Part shown: in pieces, positions 1-10,766 of the stretch
Numbering within the stretch: position 1 is the stretch's first letter
Layout of the letters: every line of letters begins with the position of its first letter
NCBI RefSeq assembly: GCF_018446385.1
Contig: NC_055986.1
Span: forward strand, 27,390,302-27,454,301
DNA from: Zingiber officinale
Taxonomy: Eukaryota > Streptophyta > Magnoliopsida > Zingiberales > Zingiberaceae
Length of the DNA: 64,000 nucleotides
Reading direction: 5' to 3'
Position numbers and translations under genes: made by a program
Notes under the pieces: model-generated
What the model was told of the DNA's origin: nothing
Database searches by the model: none
Seen by the model: only the letters and a program-made list of their open reading frames with translations

Positions 1-124
1 TAGTTAGTAAACTCGTACATGTAAAATTTTTGTTCTATACTCTTCGCACGGATCCGTTGGCTAGGGAGTTTCGGGGTTTCCGCGACGCGAAAAAGTGGTT
101 TTCGCGGTCCGAAAAACCCAACAG

Positions 125-137
125 TGGTATCAGAGCC
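125..137 (+). other. Primer binding site of copia element A (tRNA-iMet)
   Basis: The motif TGGTATCAGAGCC is complementary to the 3' end of plant initiator tRNA-Met and is the standard priming site of Ty1/copia elements. It places the end of the 5' LTR just upstream, at about 120. Confidence 0.9.
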
Positions 138-1659
138 ACGTGCGAAGACGTGTACGAGTTTATTTTGGTTTTTATAAAAAATAAACATTCTGTGAATTTC
201 TGTAATTTCATGATTTTTATAGTTTAAATGGGTATTTTTCTCATAGAAACGAAGCACAAGTGTTTAGACACTTGTAGGCTTCGACTACCGAGAAGATTTT
301 TCCGTTAAGGCAATATTTCGACCCAAAACTTTTTGGGGCAGCAGGCTAAGGCGCTGTAGGATCGCTTAGGAGCAACTCGCGATGGTTAGATCGCAGGTAG
401 GGGTACTGCTCCTAACCCCCCAAGGGGATTTGATCCGCGATTGCGCCCGAAATCGCTAATCGGGACCGTCGAGAAAAATTTACTTATAAAATTGTAAAAA
501 TTATGAAAAATTACAGAAAATTATGAAAAATATATAATTTAGAATTATATATTATTTTGTGATAGTCATGGCCCAAAAAGACCCAATATGATTGGATTTG
601 TGTTGTAATTTATAATACGGCCTGCGCGCCGTCATGTGTTTGTGTGTGTTGTATTTGATACGCGACCTGCGCGTCGTGCCTCTCTATTTATATTCTGGTT
701 GTAAATTAGATTTAGACTCGAATGTAACTCAAGTTTCAAAATTGTAATGTAAATTTTGAAGTGGTGGAAGGTCCACCCGAGACGGAGTTACGAGGAGGGC
801 GCGAGCAACACGAGGTGGTCAAAGGAAGGAGCTTGAGAAGCTGTTGACCTTAGGTTGACCATCCGATCTTCTCATTGGCTTGAGAAGATCGTAGTAGGGC
901 CATGACATAATCACAAAATTTAGTTAATTACTTGTGTATGTGATGCATGTTTAATTAAGTAATTAATTAGTGTCTAACGATTAAGATTAGATCTAAATCG
1001 TGCACAAGATGCACCCTTACGATTAGATTAGATCTACATCGTGTACAAGATGCACCCTATCGATTAGATTAGATCTATATCGAGTAAATGATACGCATCA
1101 TCGTTTAGATTAGATCTAAATCGTGACAACTCGTAATGCCTACCATGCCGTGATACCTACAACTACCTCGATCGCATGTTGTTGTTGAATCTGCCAAAGC
1201 AGAGCAACACATACTATCTTGGTAGGGTACGGAGGGACAATCTTGGTCCCGCCTATCAACGCATGGGTGAGTACAACTCAATTAGATTGAGTAACTAGTT
1301 AACTCAATTGGATCGAGTTTAACTATAGGCATTATCCAATGGTTGTAGATAGGTCAAAATCACGTTTATATTAACTCTTGGGTGTATTAGCCAAAGCTAA
1401 CTCGAGTTTTAATATAAATGCGGATTTTGATCCTATAAACAAGAGTTGCATAGAGATGTAATTGGTAATTAGTTACCTACCGATCATACTAAGTCTTGGG
1501 CGTATTAGCCAAAGCTAACTCAAGGGTTAGTATGATATGGATCTTGTCCCACATGAATTATAGAATTCAGTGGGAGCATCATTTAGTTAAAGGCCTAATT
1601 AAATGATTTAAAAAGAATATGATATTTATTTCTGCATTTATTTCTGTTGTAGAATTTCC
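138..1659 (+). repeat. Leader of copia element A with internal direct repeats
   Basis: A non-coding leader lies between the priming site and gag. At about 980-1130 a unit of roughly 45 bp, built around GATTAGATCTA and ATCGTG, recurs three to four times. At about 1378 and 1496 a second motif, GTATTAGCCAAAGCTAACTC, occurs twice. No host gene is visible here. Confidence 0.6.
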
Positions 1660-1998
1660 ATGACATCAAACACGAACAACTTCTCTCTGCGTTCTGTCCT
1701 TAAGAAGGACAAGCTCAACGGAGCAAATTTCCTGGACTGGTACAGAAACTTGAGAATAGTTCTCACCCAAGAACGTAAACTGTACGTTCTGGAGCAGCCC
1801 ATTCCGGAGGCTCCTCCTGACACTGCCACGCGAGCATACCGAGATGCTTACAAGAAGCATCAAGATGACACATTAGATATGTCCTGTCTTATGCTCGTGA
1901 CCATGAACTCTGAGCTTCAGAAGCAACATGGGTTGATGGGCGCTTACGATATGGTTGAACATCTTTGTCACCTATATCAAGGACAAGCAAGGCACTGA
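1660..1998 (+). mobile_element. gag N-terminal piece of copia element A
   Basis: The open frame contains the copia gag start pattern (KLNGANFLDWYRNLRIVL, then VLEQPIP), typical of plant UBN2-type gag proteins. It is a partial fossil piece and the rest of gag is missing. Confidence 0.85.
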
Positions 1999-2079
1999 AA
2001 GAGGAACTCCAAAGAATACCTGGAAGATCTTAAGAAGAAGAGAAATAAGATTTCTACTTCAGGTATACATGTTATAGAA

Positions 2080-2520
2080 GTCAACCTCTCTATTTCTTCA
2101 TCGTGGGTATTAGATACCGCATGTGCTTCACACATTTGTACTAATGTACAAGCGCTGAGAAATAGCAAGGCATTGACGAAGGGTGAGGTAGACCTACGAG
2201 TAGGCAATGGGGCACGGGTTGCTGCTATTGTTGTAGGAATTTACTATCTATCTCTACCCTCTGGGCTTGTACTAGAATTAGATGATTGTTGTTATGTGCC
2301 TGCCTTGACTAAGAACATAATTTCAGTTTCTTGTTTGGACAAGAAAGGATTTTCGTTTACAATAAAGAACAAATGTTGTTCCGTCTATTTAAACGATATG
2401 TTCTATTGTAGTGCACCTCTGATGAACGGACTATATATTCTAGACCTTGAGAGTCATATCTATAACATAAATACCAAGAGGTTCAAGTCAAATGACATGA
2501 ACCAAACATATCTCTAGCAC
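2080..2520 (+). mobile_element. Protease / pre-integrase piece of copia element A
   Basis: A stretch reading WVLDTACASHICTN resembles the copia aspartic protease active-site region. It is followed by the VGNGARV and YVPALTKNIISVSCLD patterns usual between protease and integrase. Fossil piece. Confidence 0.75.
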
Positions 2521-3687
2521 TGTCGCTTAGGTCATATAAATGACAAGCGCTTATCCCAGCTCCATAAGGATGGTTTGCTGGACTCATTTGATTTTGAATC
2601 ATATGAGACATGCGAGTCATGCCTACTAGGCAAGATGACCAAGACTCCCTTTAGTGGGCACAGCGAAAGAGCGACTGATTTGTTAGGACTTATACATAGT
2701 GATGTATGTGGCCCTTTCAATGTCGCTGCAAGAGGCGGTTATAGGTACTTCATCACATTTACTGATGACTTCAGTAGATATGGTTATGTGTACTTGATGA
2801 CACATAAATCTGAATTCTTTGAAAAGTTCAAAGAATTCAAGAATGAAGTACAGAACCAGCTTGGCAAGAGTATTAAGATACTTCGATCAGATCGAGGTGG
2901 AGAATACCTTATCCATGAGTTTCGTGACTATCTAGCTGAGTATGGGATCCTATCCCAACTCACTTCTCCTGGAACACCACAGTGGAATGGTGTATCCGAA
3001 AGGAGAAATCGTACCTTATTAGATATGGACACAGATCTTCCGACATTCCTTTGGGGATATGCTCTAGACACGGCAGCTTTTATACTCAACCGAGTTCCAT
3101 CTAAGGCCGTGATAAAGACACCATATAAGATATGGACTGGGAGAGATCTCCAGGTGTCTTTCATGAGGATTTGGGGTTGTGAGTCTTACGTTAGATATCA
3201 AGTCTCAGATAAATTAGGACCCAAATCCGACAAGTGCTACTTTATAGAATATCCCAAGGAAACTAAGGGATATTACTTCTATATTCCCAGTCAACACAAG
3301 ATAGTTGTGACAAAGACTGGAGTCTTTCTAGAAAGGGACTTTGTTTCTAGAAATACTAGTGGGAGTACATTCGATTTTGAAGAAGTTCAAGATGCGGATC
3401 CTAGCACTGAAGCCTCGATGGAAGTTGAACTGGAACCACAAAGTGTTGTGGATGATGTTGTTCCACAAAGAGTTGAGGAACAACAACCAGTTCAAGTAGA
3501 CCTACCTCTTTATAGGTCTGATAGGGTACGTCGTCAGCCTGAGAGATACTCATTTCTCTTGTCTGACCATGATGACGTTGTGCTCATAAAGGATGAGCCT
3601 ATCACCTATCAGGAAGTTGTGATGAGACCGCATCGAAAGCTACTCGTCGGCCAAAGAACTCTAGGAAAAATTCCTGAAACTCCATGA
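2521..3687 (+). mobile_element. Integrase piece of copia element A
   Basis: The piece starts with the GAG-pre-integrase HH-CC region (CESCLLGKMTKTPF). It continues into the integrase core with HSDVCGPF, TDDFSRYGY, LRSDRGGEY and PQWNGVSERRNRTLL, then the linker RSDRVRRQPERY that normally leads to reverse transcriptase. It stops there. Fossil piece. Confidence 0.9.
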
Positions 3688-3690
3688 AGG

Positions 3691-4551
3691 GGCATCGGAA
3701 GCCAAACTCGTAAGGAGAGATATACTTCGGAGCAAACTGACGAACATACATCTGGAAAGAGGTGAGAAAGTAGCTGATTTACATGCAAAGGTAAAAGAGT
3801 TAATTACCAAACTCGAGAATCTCGGTGAAACGATAACCAATTGGGACACCATACGCTACGCACTCAAAGCTTTTCCCAAAACTTCAGAATGGATGTCAAT
3901 CATCAACGCCTACTACATTTCAAAGGACCTGGAGGTAAATACCCTAGAGGAGTTATTTTCTACTCTTGAATTACATGAAACCAAATGTGCAGGGGCAACA
4001 AAGGAATCAAGTCAGATAAGGGCGCTAAAACAACCAAGAAGGATGAACCTGAGTCAGACTTAGAAGAAGATCAAGAAGCGTATATGGTTAGGAATTTTAA
4101 AAAATTCTTTCGATCTAATAAATTTAAAGAAATGCAGAATAAGAAGAATCCAAGAAATAGAAGAAGAGTGCATTGTTACCAGTGTCAAAAAGAATGACAC
4201 TTAAAAGAGGATTGCCTAGAACTCAAGAAGGACAAAGTGAAGATACCCAAGAAGCACAAGAATCTAAAAGCTACTTGGGACGATAGTTCATCATCTGAGT
4301 CCGAGATACAAGAATATGTCAGACTAGCACTAATGGCAAGCTATGAAGGGCAAAGTACATCAGAACCCAATATCGATAAAGGGGGAGCTACTTCAGATGA
4401 ATGCATCGAAACAGGGGGAAAGTTAGGCTTCAAGTCTGATATGGTAAGTGAGGTATGTCTCTTACCTCCTGATCAGCTTTATTTCGGTATTAAGGCTATG
4501 ACAAAGTCTATGTATAAATTAAAAAGTGAAAATACTAAATTAAAAAAATAA
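3691..4551 (+). mobile_element. gag region of copia element B
   Basis: The sequence encodes recognisable UBN2 gag pieces (KVADLHAKVKELI, RYALKAFPKT, LEELFSTLELHE), a CCHC-type zinc-knuckle start (CYQCQKE), and the acidic tail LKATWDDSSSSESE common in monocot copia gag proteins. Fossil with a few breaks. Confidence 0.8.
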
Positions 4552-5550
4552 AAACTTAGAAATAAAAAGAACTTTAGTAAAATCATGTCTGATAGAGGAT
4601 TTTGATAAAATTAAACTTGAAAATGAAAAATTAAAAGAAGAAATAGAAAAATTGAGAAACTCTTCCTGTTCAAATTTTTCTATTTTTAGAAATTATAAGG
4701 GATTAAACTGGTACTATAGGTTTCATAAAAGTCAGATTAGAAAAATATCAAAAGCATATGTACCTAGAAAATACCTAATTAACCATATAGGATGGAATTT
4801 ATATTGGGTTCCGAAGTCGTATTTAACTTGAACTATTAATTAAGTTTAGCGCTTTCAGCGAGAAAATTAAACAGTGAATTTCTTTATAAGACTTTGTCTA
4901 AGAAAGTGGTTGTTGCTCCAATAACCAAGAAGGCCTAGTGCCTCGCCACTGCCTGGAAGCCAAGTATTGAAACAAACAGTTTAATTGAGTAACTGAAAAA
5001 GCATTAAAATTAAAATTACTTAATGCTTTAAAGGGTTACTCAATTTGTTTTAGAAAATATTCATGTTTACGAAAACTTAGAATTTTTTTTTAAGTTAGGA
5101 AATCTTTACGTTACAAATTTAAAAGTAAAAAAAATTATTTTTTTTCCTTAGAAATTTTTTTTCTTAGAAATTTTTGCTTCAACACTTATGAAAATTTTTA
5201 TTTTCTGTTGAAAATTTTGAAATATGTTTCAAACCTTGAAAAATATTTTTAAGTTACTTATTCCGTTGCACTAAATTCTTAACTTAAAATTTTTTTACTT
5301 AGAAAGTTTTTTTGGAAATATGTTTTTTTTTCTTAAATTTTTTTTAAAATTACCTTAGACTTGTTAAAAGCACCTCATTTTTTATGTGATCAAAGGGGGA
5401 GAAGAATGTTAAGTCTAGGGAGATGTGCATTTAAAATTTATTTCATTGAAAAATCTTACTTACACTTATTTTTCAACATTATTTGTTTTTTACATTATGT
5501 TTGTTTTACCCTATCTTAACTTGCGTTGTTCACATCAAAAAGGGGGAGAT
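4552..5550 (+). repeat. AT-rich 3' non-coding part of element B with two polypurine tracts
   Basis: About 1 kb of A/T-rich sequence without coding potential. Purine tracts occur at about 5392-5404 (AAAGGGGGAG) and 5538-5550 (AAAAAGGGGGAGAT). The second abuts the LTR and is the plus-strand primer site. The first is the extra upstream copy typical of Sireviruses. Confidence 0.7.
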
Positions 5551-6384
5551 TGTTGGAACCCCAAGGTATTTTGATGTGATTAAACAAGTTAAGTTAGGTC
5601 CTGTTTTGTTTAACCCTTGTGTCTAAGTGTGCAGGAACTTAGGAACACAGGAAGTCGAGCGGAAGATGCGGCTAGCGAGAAGAACGACACGGGGAGAGAG
5701 CAGACGGGCTCGGTGCGTCAGAGGGACGAGGTGATCGCGGAAGAGTACACAGGTGGACGAGAAAAACGTACATGACGTTCGAGGGACGAGAAACTGGGAA
5801 GGAAGGCTGATCGAGGAGAAAATCGGAAGTTGGGTTCGGGTGAGCCATATTCCGGATGGCCGAGATCACCCAAGCTAGCGGAGCTGAAGCGGAAGACCCG
5901 GACCGAGGCAAGCAACACTGGAGCAGAGGGTCCGGATCCATTCCGGGCACCCAGAGTTGGAATTTATCCAGATCGCGATCAAACCGCGATCCATGCGTAG
6001 GGGATAAAACTTTATCCCCCCAGGGTGCCTGGAATCCTTAAGTTCACCCCGACCAAGACTATAAATAAAGCGTTGGTCCAAAAGCTTTCTCAATCAACTC
6101 ACTTGTAATATATTTCTCTGTGCTTTACTCTTTTTTTTGTGCTGTTAACGTTGTAAGAGACTACTCCGCCCAAAGGAGATCTTCAGATAGTACGCCTTAT
6201 TCTCCTTGAATTAGCAATCTTCTGATTGCAAACCAAGTAACTTCTCTGTGTTCATTTTCTTTATTAGTCTCTGTCTTTTTTATTACAAGTGTTCTGTATT
6301 TAGTTGAAAATCCGAGAAAGGACGAATTTATTTTTTCAGAGCAATTCACCCCTCCCCTCTTACTGGCCTCCAAAGGGGCCAACA
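5551..6384 (+). repeat. 3' LTR of Sirevirus-like element B
   Basis: The LTR starts TGTTGGAACC right after the polypurine tract and ends GGGGCCAACA, giving the terminal inverted repeat TGTTGG/CCAACA. It is 834 bp long. The same family supplies two solo LTRs elsewhere in the window, at 7446-8354 (plus) and 36597-37478 (minus). ORFs inside it are not genes. Confidence 0.88.
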
Positions 6385-6402
6385 TGTATAATGAGTGATA
6401 AG

Positions 6403-7440
6403 TCATCCTTTGTAGGCAGTGGTAGTGTATGTTTCATAATCCACATTTGCTTCTCGAAAGGAGTAAATAAGTTGGCAAGGATAGCCATATTTGTCAGAGT
6501 TAATACAAGGTGGACCTTTCTTTTGACATTTGAGTTTTAGGCTGAACTCAGCCTCATATACTATTATCATGCCTTCAGGGGGAGTTTTGTGAAAAGCTTT
6601 AAGGGCTTCACATAAGTCCATAAAAGTTTGTAAAGTCAATTTTTCTGCCAAACTTCTTGCGTATGTAGTAATGTCTTCTAGAATAGTGTTTGGAAAATCT
6701 GCTAAGCGATTTTTAGAAGCATGTTGTAAGGAAGTAACCTTGTTTTGTTCTTTGAGTTGGGCTAGAGTCAAGTAGTCGAGCCTGAAATTAGCTTATTACT
6801 ATTTGGAAGGTTATCAGAACTGGCTTCATTACTTTAAACTATTTGAGCATAAGTTGGTAGAGTGTGAGTGTCAGGGTCAGTGACCTATAATGGGATTGTT
6901 TTAAGTATTATACATATGAAGAAATGTGGACCAAGCTGAGCTCTGGCAGCTGTAAATGCTTCTTCCAAGCAGTAAAAACCCTTAAAGTAGGGATGTTCCA
7001 AGTCTTATATAGCAAAGTTGGTTTCTTCCCAAGTAGAGTAAACTCCTGCCTAAGGGCCTGAGAAAACCATATAATAAGAGAACTTCTTTCCTGCTGGTTT
7101 TTATATAGTAGTAAGGAAGTAGTTGGAGAGTGCATTAGTGACCGCAATTTTGTGTCCTGAGCTTCCAGGTAAAGTGGGGATATGCCGAATGTTGTCCAGG
7201 AGGTAGTTTTAAATGTGATCCAGTTTGTCTCTGGCAAAGAAGCAAAACTGATCCTCTTGTTGAGTAAATAGTTGTAAGTCTTGGTTACCAAACTGCATAA
7301 TTTTTGTAGATAAAGTACGAACCTTCTATGGTCTGTCCATAATCCTATAAAGAGCAATAAGAGTGAGTAATTAATGTAATAGTCTAGGCACAGTATCTGC
7401 TAGGGAGTTATTAACTCCTTTTATATGTTCCCATTATATT
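6403..7440 (-). mobile_element. Pararetrovirus piece downstream of RNase H (3' part)
   Basis: Two open stretches on the minus strand (6403-6771 and 6908-7357) lie where sequence 3' of RNase H is expected. The first reads as a soluble, lysine-rich segment (TLAQLKEQNKVTSLQ, then LQTFMDLCEALKAFHKTPPE). I do not recognise a named domain. It may be the polyprotein C-terminus or the extra downstream ORF known in some florendoviruses. Fossil. Confidence 0.5.
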
Positions 7441-7445
7441 CTTAG

Positions 7446-8354
7446 TGTTGGATCCCGTGGTTGTTTTGATGTGATCAACCAAGTTAGGTTAAGTCCTACT
7501 TGTTATTTGATCCTTGTGTCTAAGTGTGCAGGAGTTTAGGAGCGTAGGAAATCAAGCGGAAGACGCAGATAACGAGAAGGACGACATGAGTAGGGAGCCG
7601 ATGGGCTCAATGCGTCCAAAGGACGAAAAAGCTGCGGAAGAATACATCGGTGGACAAGAAGAATGTGCGTGATGTTCGAGGGACGAGAAGTCAGGATGAA
7701 AGCTTGCTCGAGGAGAATGCCGGAAGTTGAGTTCAGGTGAGCCCTATTTCGGATGGCCGAGATCACCCAAGCGAGCGGAGCCAGAGCAGAAGACCCAGAC
7801 TGAGGTGAGCTGAACCGGAGCAGAGGTCCGGGACGAAAAAGTCAACCGAAGTTGACTTTATGGGTCTGGGCGCTCGGAACCATTTTGGGCGCCCGGAACA
7901 GTCCGGGGCACCCAGAACCCTTCAGGGCGCCCAGACTTGAATTTAATCTAGATCGCGATCAAACCGCGATCCGTGTGTAGGGGATAAAGTTTTATCCCCC
8001 CAGGGCACCCGGAACCCTTCGGGGCATCCCGACTAAGGCTATAAATATAGCCTTGGTCCAGAAGCTTGAATCAACTTTGTATTCAACTTCTAAGCAACTG
8101 TCTGAGCTTCAAGTGTGTAAAAGGCTTCTCCGCTTTCAGAGAAGGAGACATTCTTATTGCGTTTTTTCAACCGCCTTAGATTAATAACCTTCTTGGTTGT
8201 AACGAAGTCAACTCGCTGAGTCTTCTTGCTCTTTTTTATTTTATTTTCTTATTATTATTGTTGCTATTACTTTTGAATTGAAAAGTTTGAGGAGGGTATC
8301 TTTGATTTGTAAGCAATTCACCCCTCCCCTCTTGCCGGTCTCGCTGTGCCAACA
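7446..8354 (+). repeat. Solo LTR of the Sirevirus-like family, inserted in the pararetrovirus fossil
   Basis: A 909-bp sequence starting TGTTGGATCC and ending GTGCCAACA, related along its length to the LTR at 5551-6384. It is flanked by near-identical 5-bp duplications (CTTAG left, TTTAG right) and has no internal region, so it is a solo LTR left by LTR-LTR recombination. It separates the RNase H piece from the downstream viral piece and is therefore younger than the viral integration. Confidence 0.85.
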
Positions 8355-8359
8355 TTTAG

Positions 8360-8707
8360 GCCTTTGTTAATTATAGTATCTGTAAACTTTAGCCATCTCG
8401 TAATACCAAGGCATTTTCTGATGTTTTTGATTTGCTGACTATATTTGACAACGACTCCATAATCTGTTCTGATAGTGATTTCTTGTTTGTTACAAATAAA
8501 TAATCTGAAGGCTTCTAAGCAATATATAACCGCTAAGATTTCATAATCAAGTGAGGTTAGATGTCTTTTTTCTTGATATTTTCCAGAGGCATATTGACAT
8601 AAGCTTTCAGCGGTATTGGGTTCATATTTAGATGTTTTACGGTAGAGAATGCCACCCCATCCAATTTCACATCCGTCTGTTTCAATAACTAAGTTCGTCC
8701 GTGTCAA
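8360..8707 (-). mobile_element. RNase H piece of the pararetrovirus fossil
   Basis: Minus-strand reading gives VIETDGCEIGWGGILY (first catalytic Asp region), KRHLTSLDYEILAVIYCLEA (Glu motif) and ITIRTDYGVVVKY. This is the caulimovirid/retroviral RNase H pattern. Fossil piece. Confidence 0.85.
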
Positions 8708-9640
8708 GTGGTAAGGTTAATTTTAGAATAGTTTTGACCAAATGTTTAATTTGTTGGACTAGGGCTATATCTTGTTGATTAAAATGCATTTGTTCGGTCA
8801 AGGAGATTTTATTATATAGGGGTCCACTAATTTTTCCTAGTCTTTCAGATAAGGTCTTGCATAGTTTGGGAGGCCTAAAAAAGAGCGTAAGTCTTAATAT
8901 GTTCTATTTTGTGGGAAAAGCAAGAAGTTTTGCCGAGATATGAGGTTGTAATGTAATTTGTCCTTGGCCTATTTCTACTCCTAGGAATTCTATATGTGTT
9001 TCTGCTAATTTCATTTTTTTTGTTACAGGAAATAATAAGGTCATGCTGTTCAAATAAATTAAAAATGATATGTAAATAGGTGTAATATTCTGATTTAGTT
9101 TTCTAAAATATTAGAATATCATCAATATATACACATATAAACATGGAAACAGGTCGAAAGATATCATCCATTTTTCGTTGGAAAACTTGGGGGGGGGGGG
9201 GGGGGGCTATTTTAAGGTCAAAAGCATAACCAGCTATTCAAAATGACCTTCTAGACAGGAAAAGACTGTCCATTCAATAGAGTCCAGATGAATTTTTACT
9301 TGTCAAAAACTTGATTTCATGTCAAATTTTGAGTACCATTTAGAATGTTGTATCTTATTTAAAAGTTAGTCTTTATCTAGGATTTTGTATCCATCTTCTT
9401 GACAGTTATCATTTAACCTTTTGTAATTAAAAACCATTCTTGACTGTCCATGTTTTTGTTCTACCCCTTTGTTGACTATAAAAGATGAACTTCTATGTCT
9501 AGAGGTAGATCTTTGAATGACCCCTAGATATAATAATTGATGGATATGCATCTTGCATTCTTTAGTTTCCCATTAGTATATTTTAAATCTTAGGTTTTAA
9601 TTTTTAGGTCTTGGTTAATGATTTTCAGTTTGCAGTATAC
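8708..9640 (-). mobile_element. Reverse transcriptase piece of the pararetrovirus fossil
   Basis: At 9366-9551 the minus strand reads SSFIVNKGVEQKHGQSR and MVFNYKRLNDNCQEDGYKI, the conserved caulimovirid RT fingers/palm motif. The remaining RT is present as degraded sequence down to 8708. An uninterrupted run of 18 G lies at 9189-9206. Fossil. Confidence 0.8.
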
Positions 9641-10256
9641 TTTGTCCCTATCCCAGTATTTGAGTGGAATTTCACCAATAATTTCTAGTTTTTCTAATCT
9701 AGAGATTAGAGAATCTAAATCAGGTTGATGAGTATTAATCATCTAAAGTAACTGTGTAGGGCTTATTAGGTCAGTAGGGGTATCTCATGTAGAAAAATCA
9801 TCACTTGTAGGGCTTGACCAGCCAAGTGTTTTTAGTTTTCTTGAAATTTAGAAAAAGCTAACTCACAAGTTTGAAGAGGAGTAATATTTGTTTGTTGTTG
9901 TTTACAAGAGCCTGTTGGGGAACACTGATAGGTAAGTTTCTCTGAATTGTGAGGATGATTGTTAAGTGAGGGTGGAATGGTAAGTGGGTGACAACTGAAG
10001 GATAATCTGACACAATGGGTGAGATTATCTGTGTGGAAAAGAAAATAGCATGATCTTTAGTAAGAAGAAAAGCTCGGTCTGGTGCTATAAGAAAATTGAG
10101 TCATAATATTAAATGTATATTAGGATATAATAATGGTTTGACCCATAATTGAAGAGTGTGAGAGGAGAACTATAGGTACCACAATTATTGTAAAATCTTA
10201 AGTGTATGTTTGTCACAAATTGTGTACACGCTAACTGTTGTCCATTAAATTGGGTA
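9641..10256 (-). mobile_element. Degraded pararetrovirus sequence between protease and RT
   Basis: No open stretch of note. The position, between recognisable protease and RT pieces of the same orientation, says it is the intervening part of the viral polyprotein. Nothing else is visible in it. Confidence 0.5.
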
Positions 10257-10766
10257 CTAATTAAGGGTTGAGAGACTTTTTTTAATAAAAGCTTTTCGTA
10301 GTATTGAGACTAGGGTTGCCTCATCTATGGTGGAGTTAGTGGCCCCACTGTCTAAAAAGGCATGTAGTGTAAATTCATGATCATGTATATTAACGAGACA
10401 TTTAACTCTAATATCATGGGTTTTCCCTGTGTTACAAATACTAGAAGCTTTAATAAAAACCATGTCTATTTCTGGTGAACTCATGGAAACTTGTAGGCAT
10501 TTACCTTTATCAAGTGGTTGTGGTAATAGTTTTTCAAGTTGGGCTATAATAACATCTAGATGGGCTTCTATTTGGTTTAATCGAGTTTCCAAGGTAGATA
10601 CTCTTGTTTCGAGGAGAATATTTCTAGTAGTGCTCTTAGGGTGCTGAGTTGTAGGTATTGTAATGGTAAAATATTTTTGGAGGTAAAGATTACAAGCCTG
10701 TTTTTTGCATTGTTGGTTGGTCTTAGGAAGATCGTACCGGTTCCACTGTATAAAAATTTTGTACAA
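10257..10766 (-). mobile_element. Aspartic protease piece of the pararetrovirus fossil
   Basis: Minus-strand reading has the retroviral-type protease active site in ALHAFLDSGATNSTI, preceded by IDMVFIKASSI. Upstream lies a coiled-coil-like segment (LETRVSTLETRLNQIEAHLD) as seen in several caulimovirids. Fossil piece. Confidence 0.85.

Larger units (their letters stand above)
1..3690 (+). mobile_element. Ty1/copia LTR retrotransposon fossil (element A, 5' part)
   Basis: The window opens in the last ~120 bases of a 5' LTR, followed at once by a tRNA-iMet primer binding site. A leader of about 1.5 kb precedes gag, protease-like and integrase pieces in the copia order. No reverse transcriptase or RNase H follows: around 3690 the sequence passes into gag of a different copia family. 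The element is clearly broken in several places and is a fossil. The upstream LTR lies outside the window, so age cannot be judged from LTR divergence. Confidence 0.85.
3691..6384 (+). mobile_element. Sirevirus-like Ty1/copia fossil (element B: gag remnant plus 3' LTR)
   Basis: A second copia family begins abruptly at about 3691 with UBN2-type gag and a zinc knuckle. An AT-rich 3' region with two polypurine tracts and an 834-bp 3' LTR follow. Two purine tracts of the GGGGGAG kind upstream of the LTR are characteristic of Sireviruses. The pol domains are not present and the element is broken. How it was joined to element A (nested insertion or recombination) is not resolved. Confidence 0.75.
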
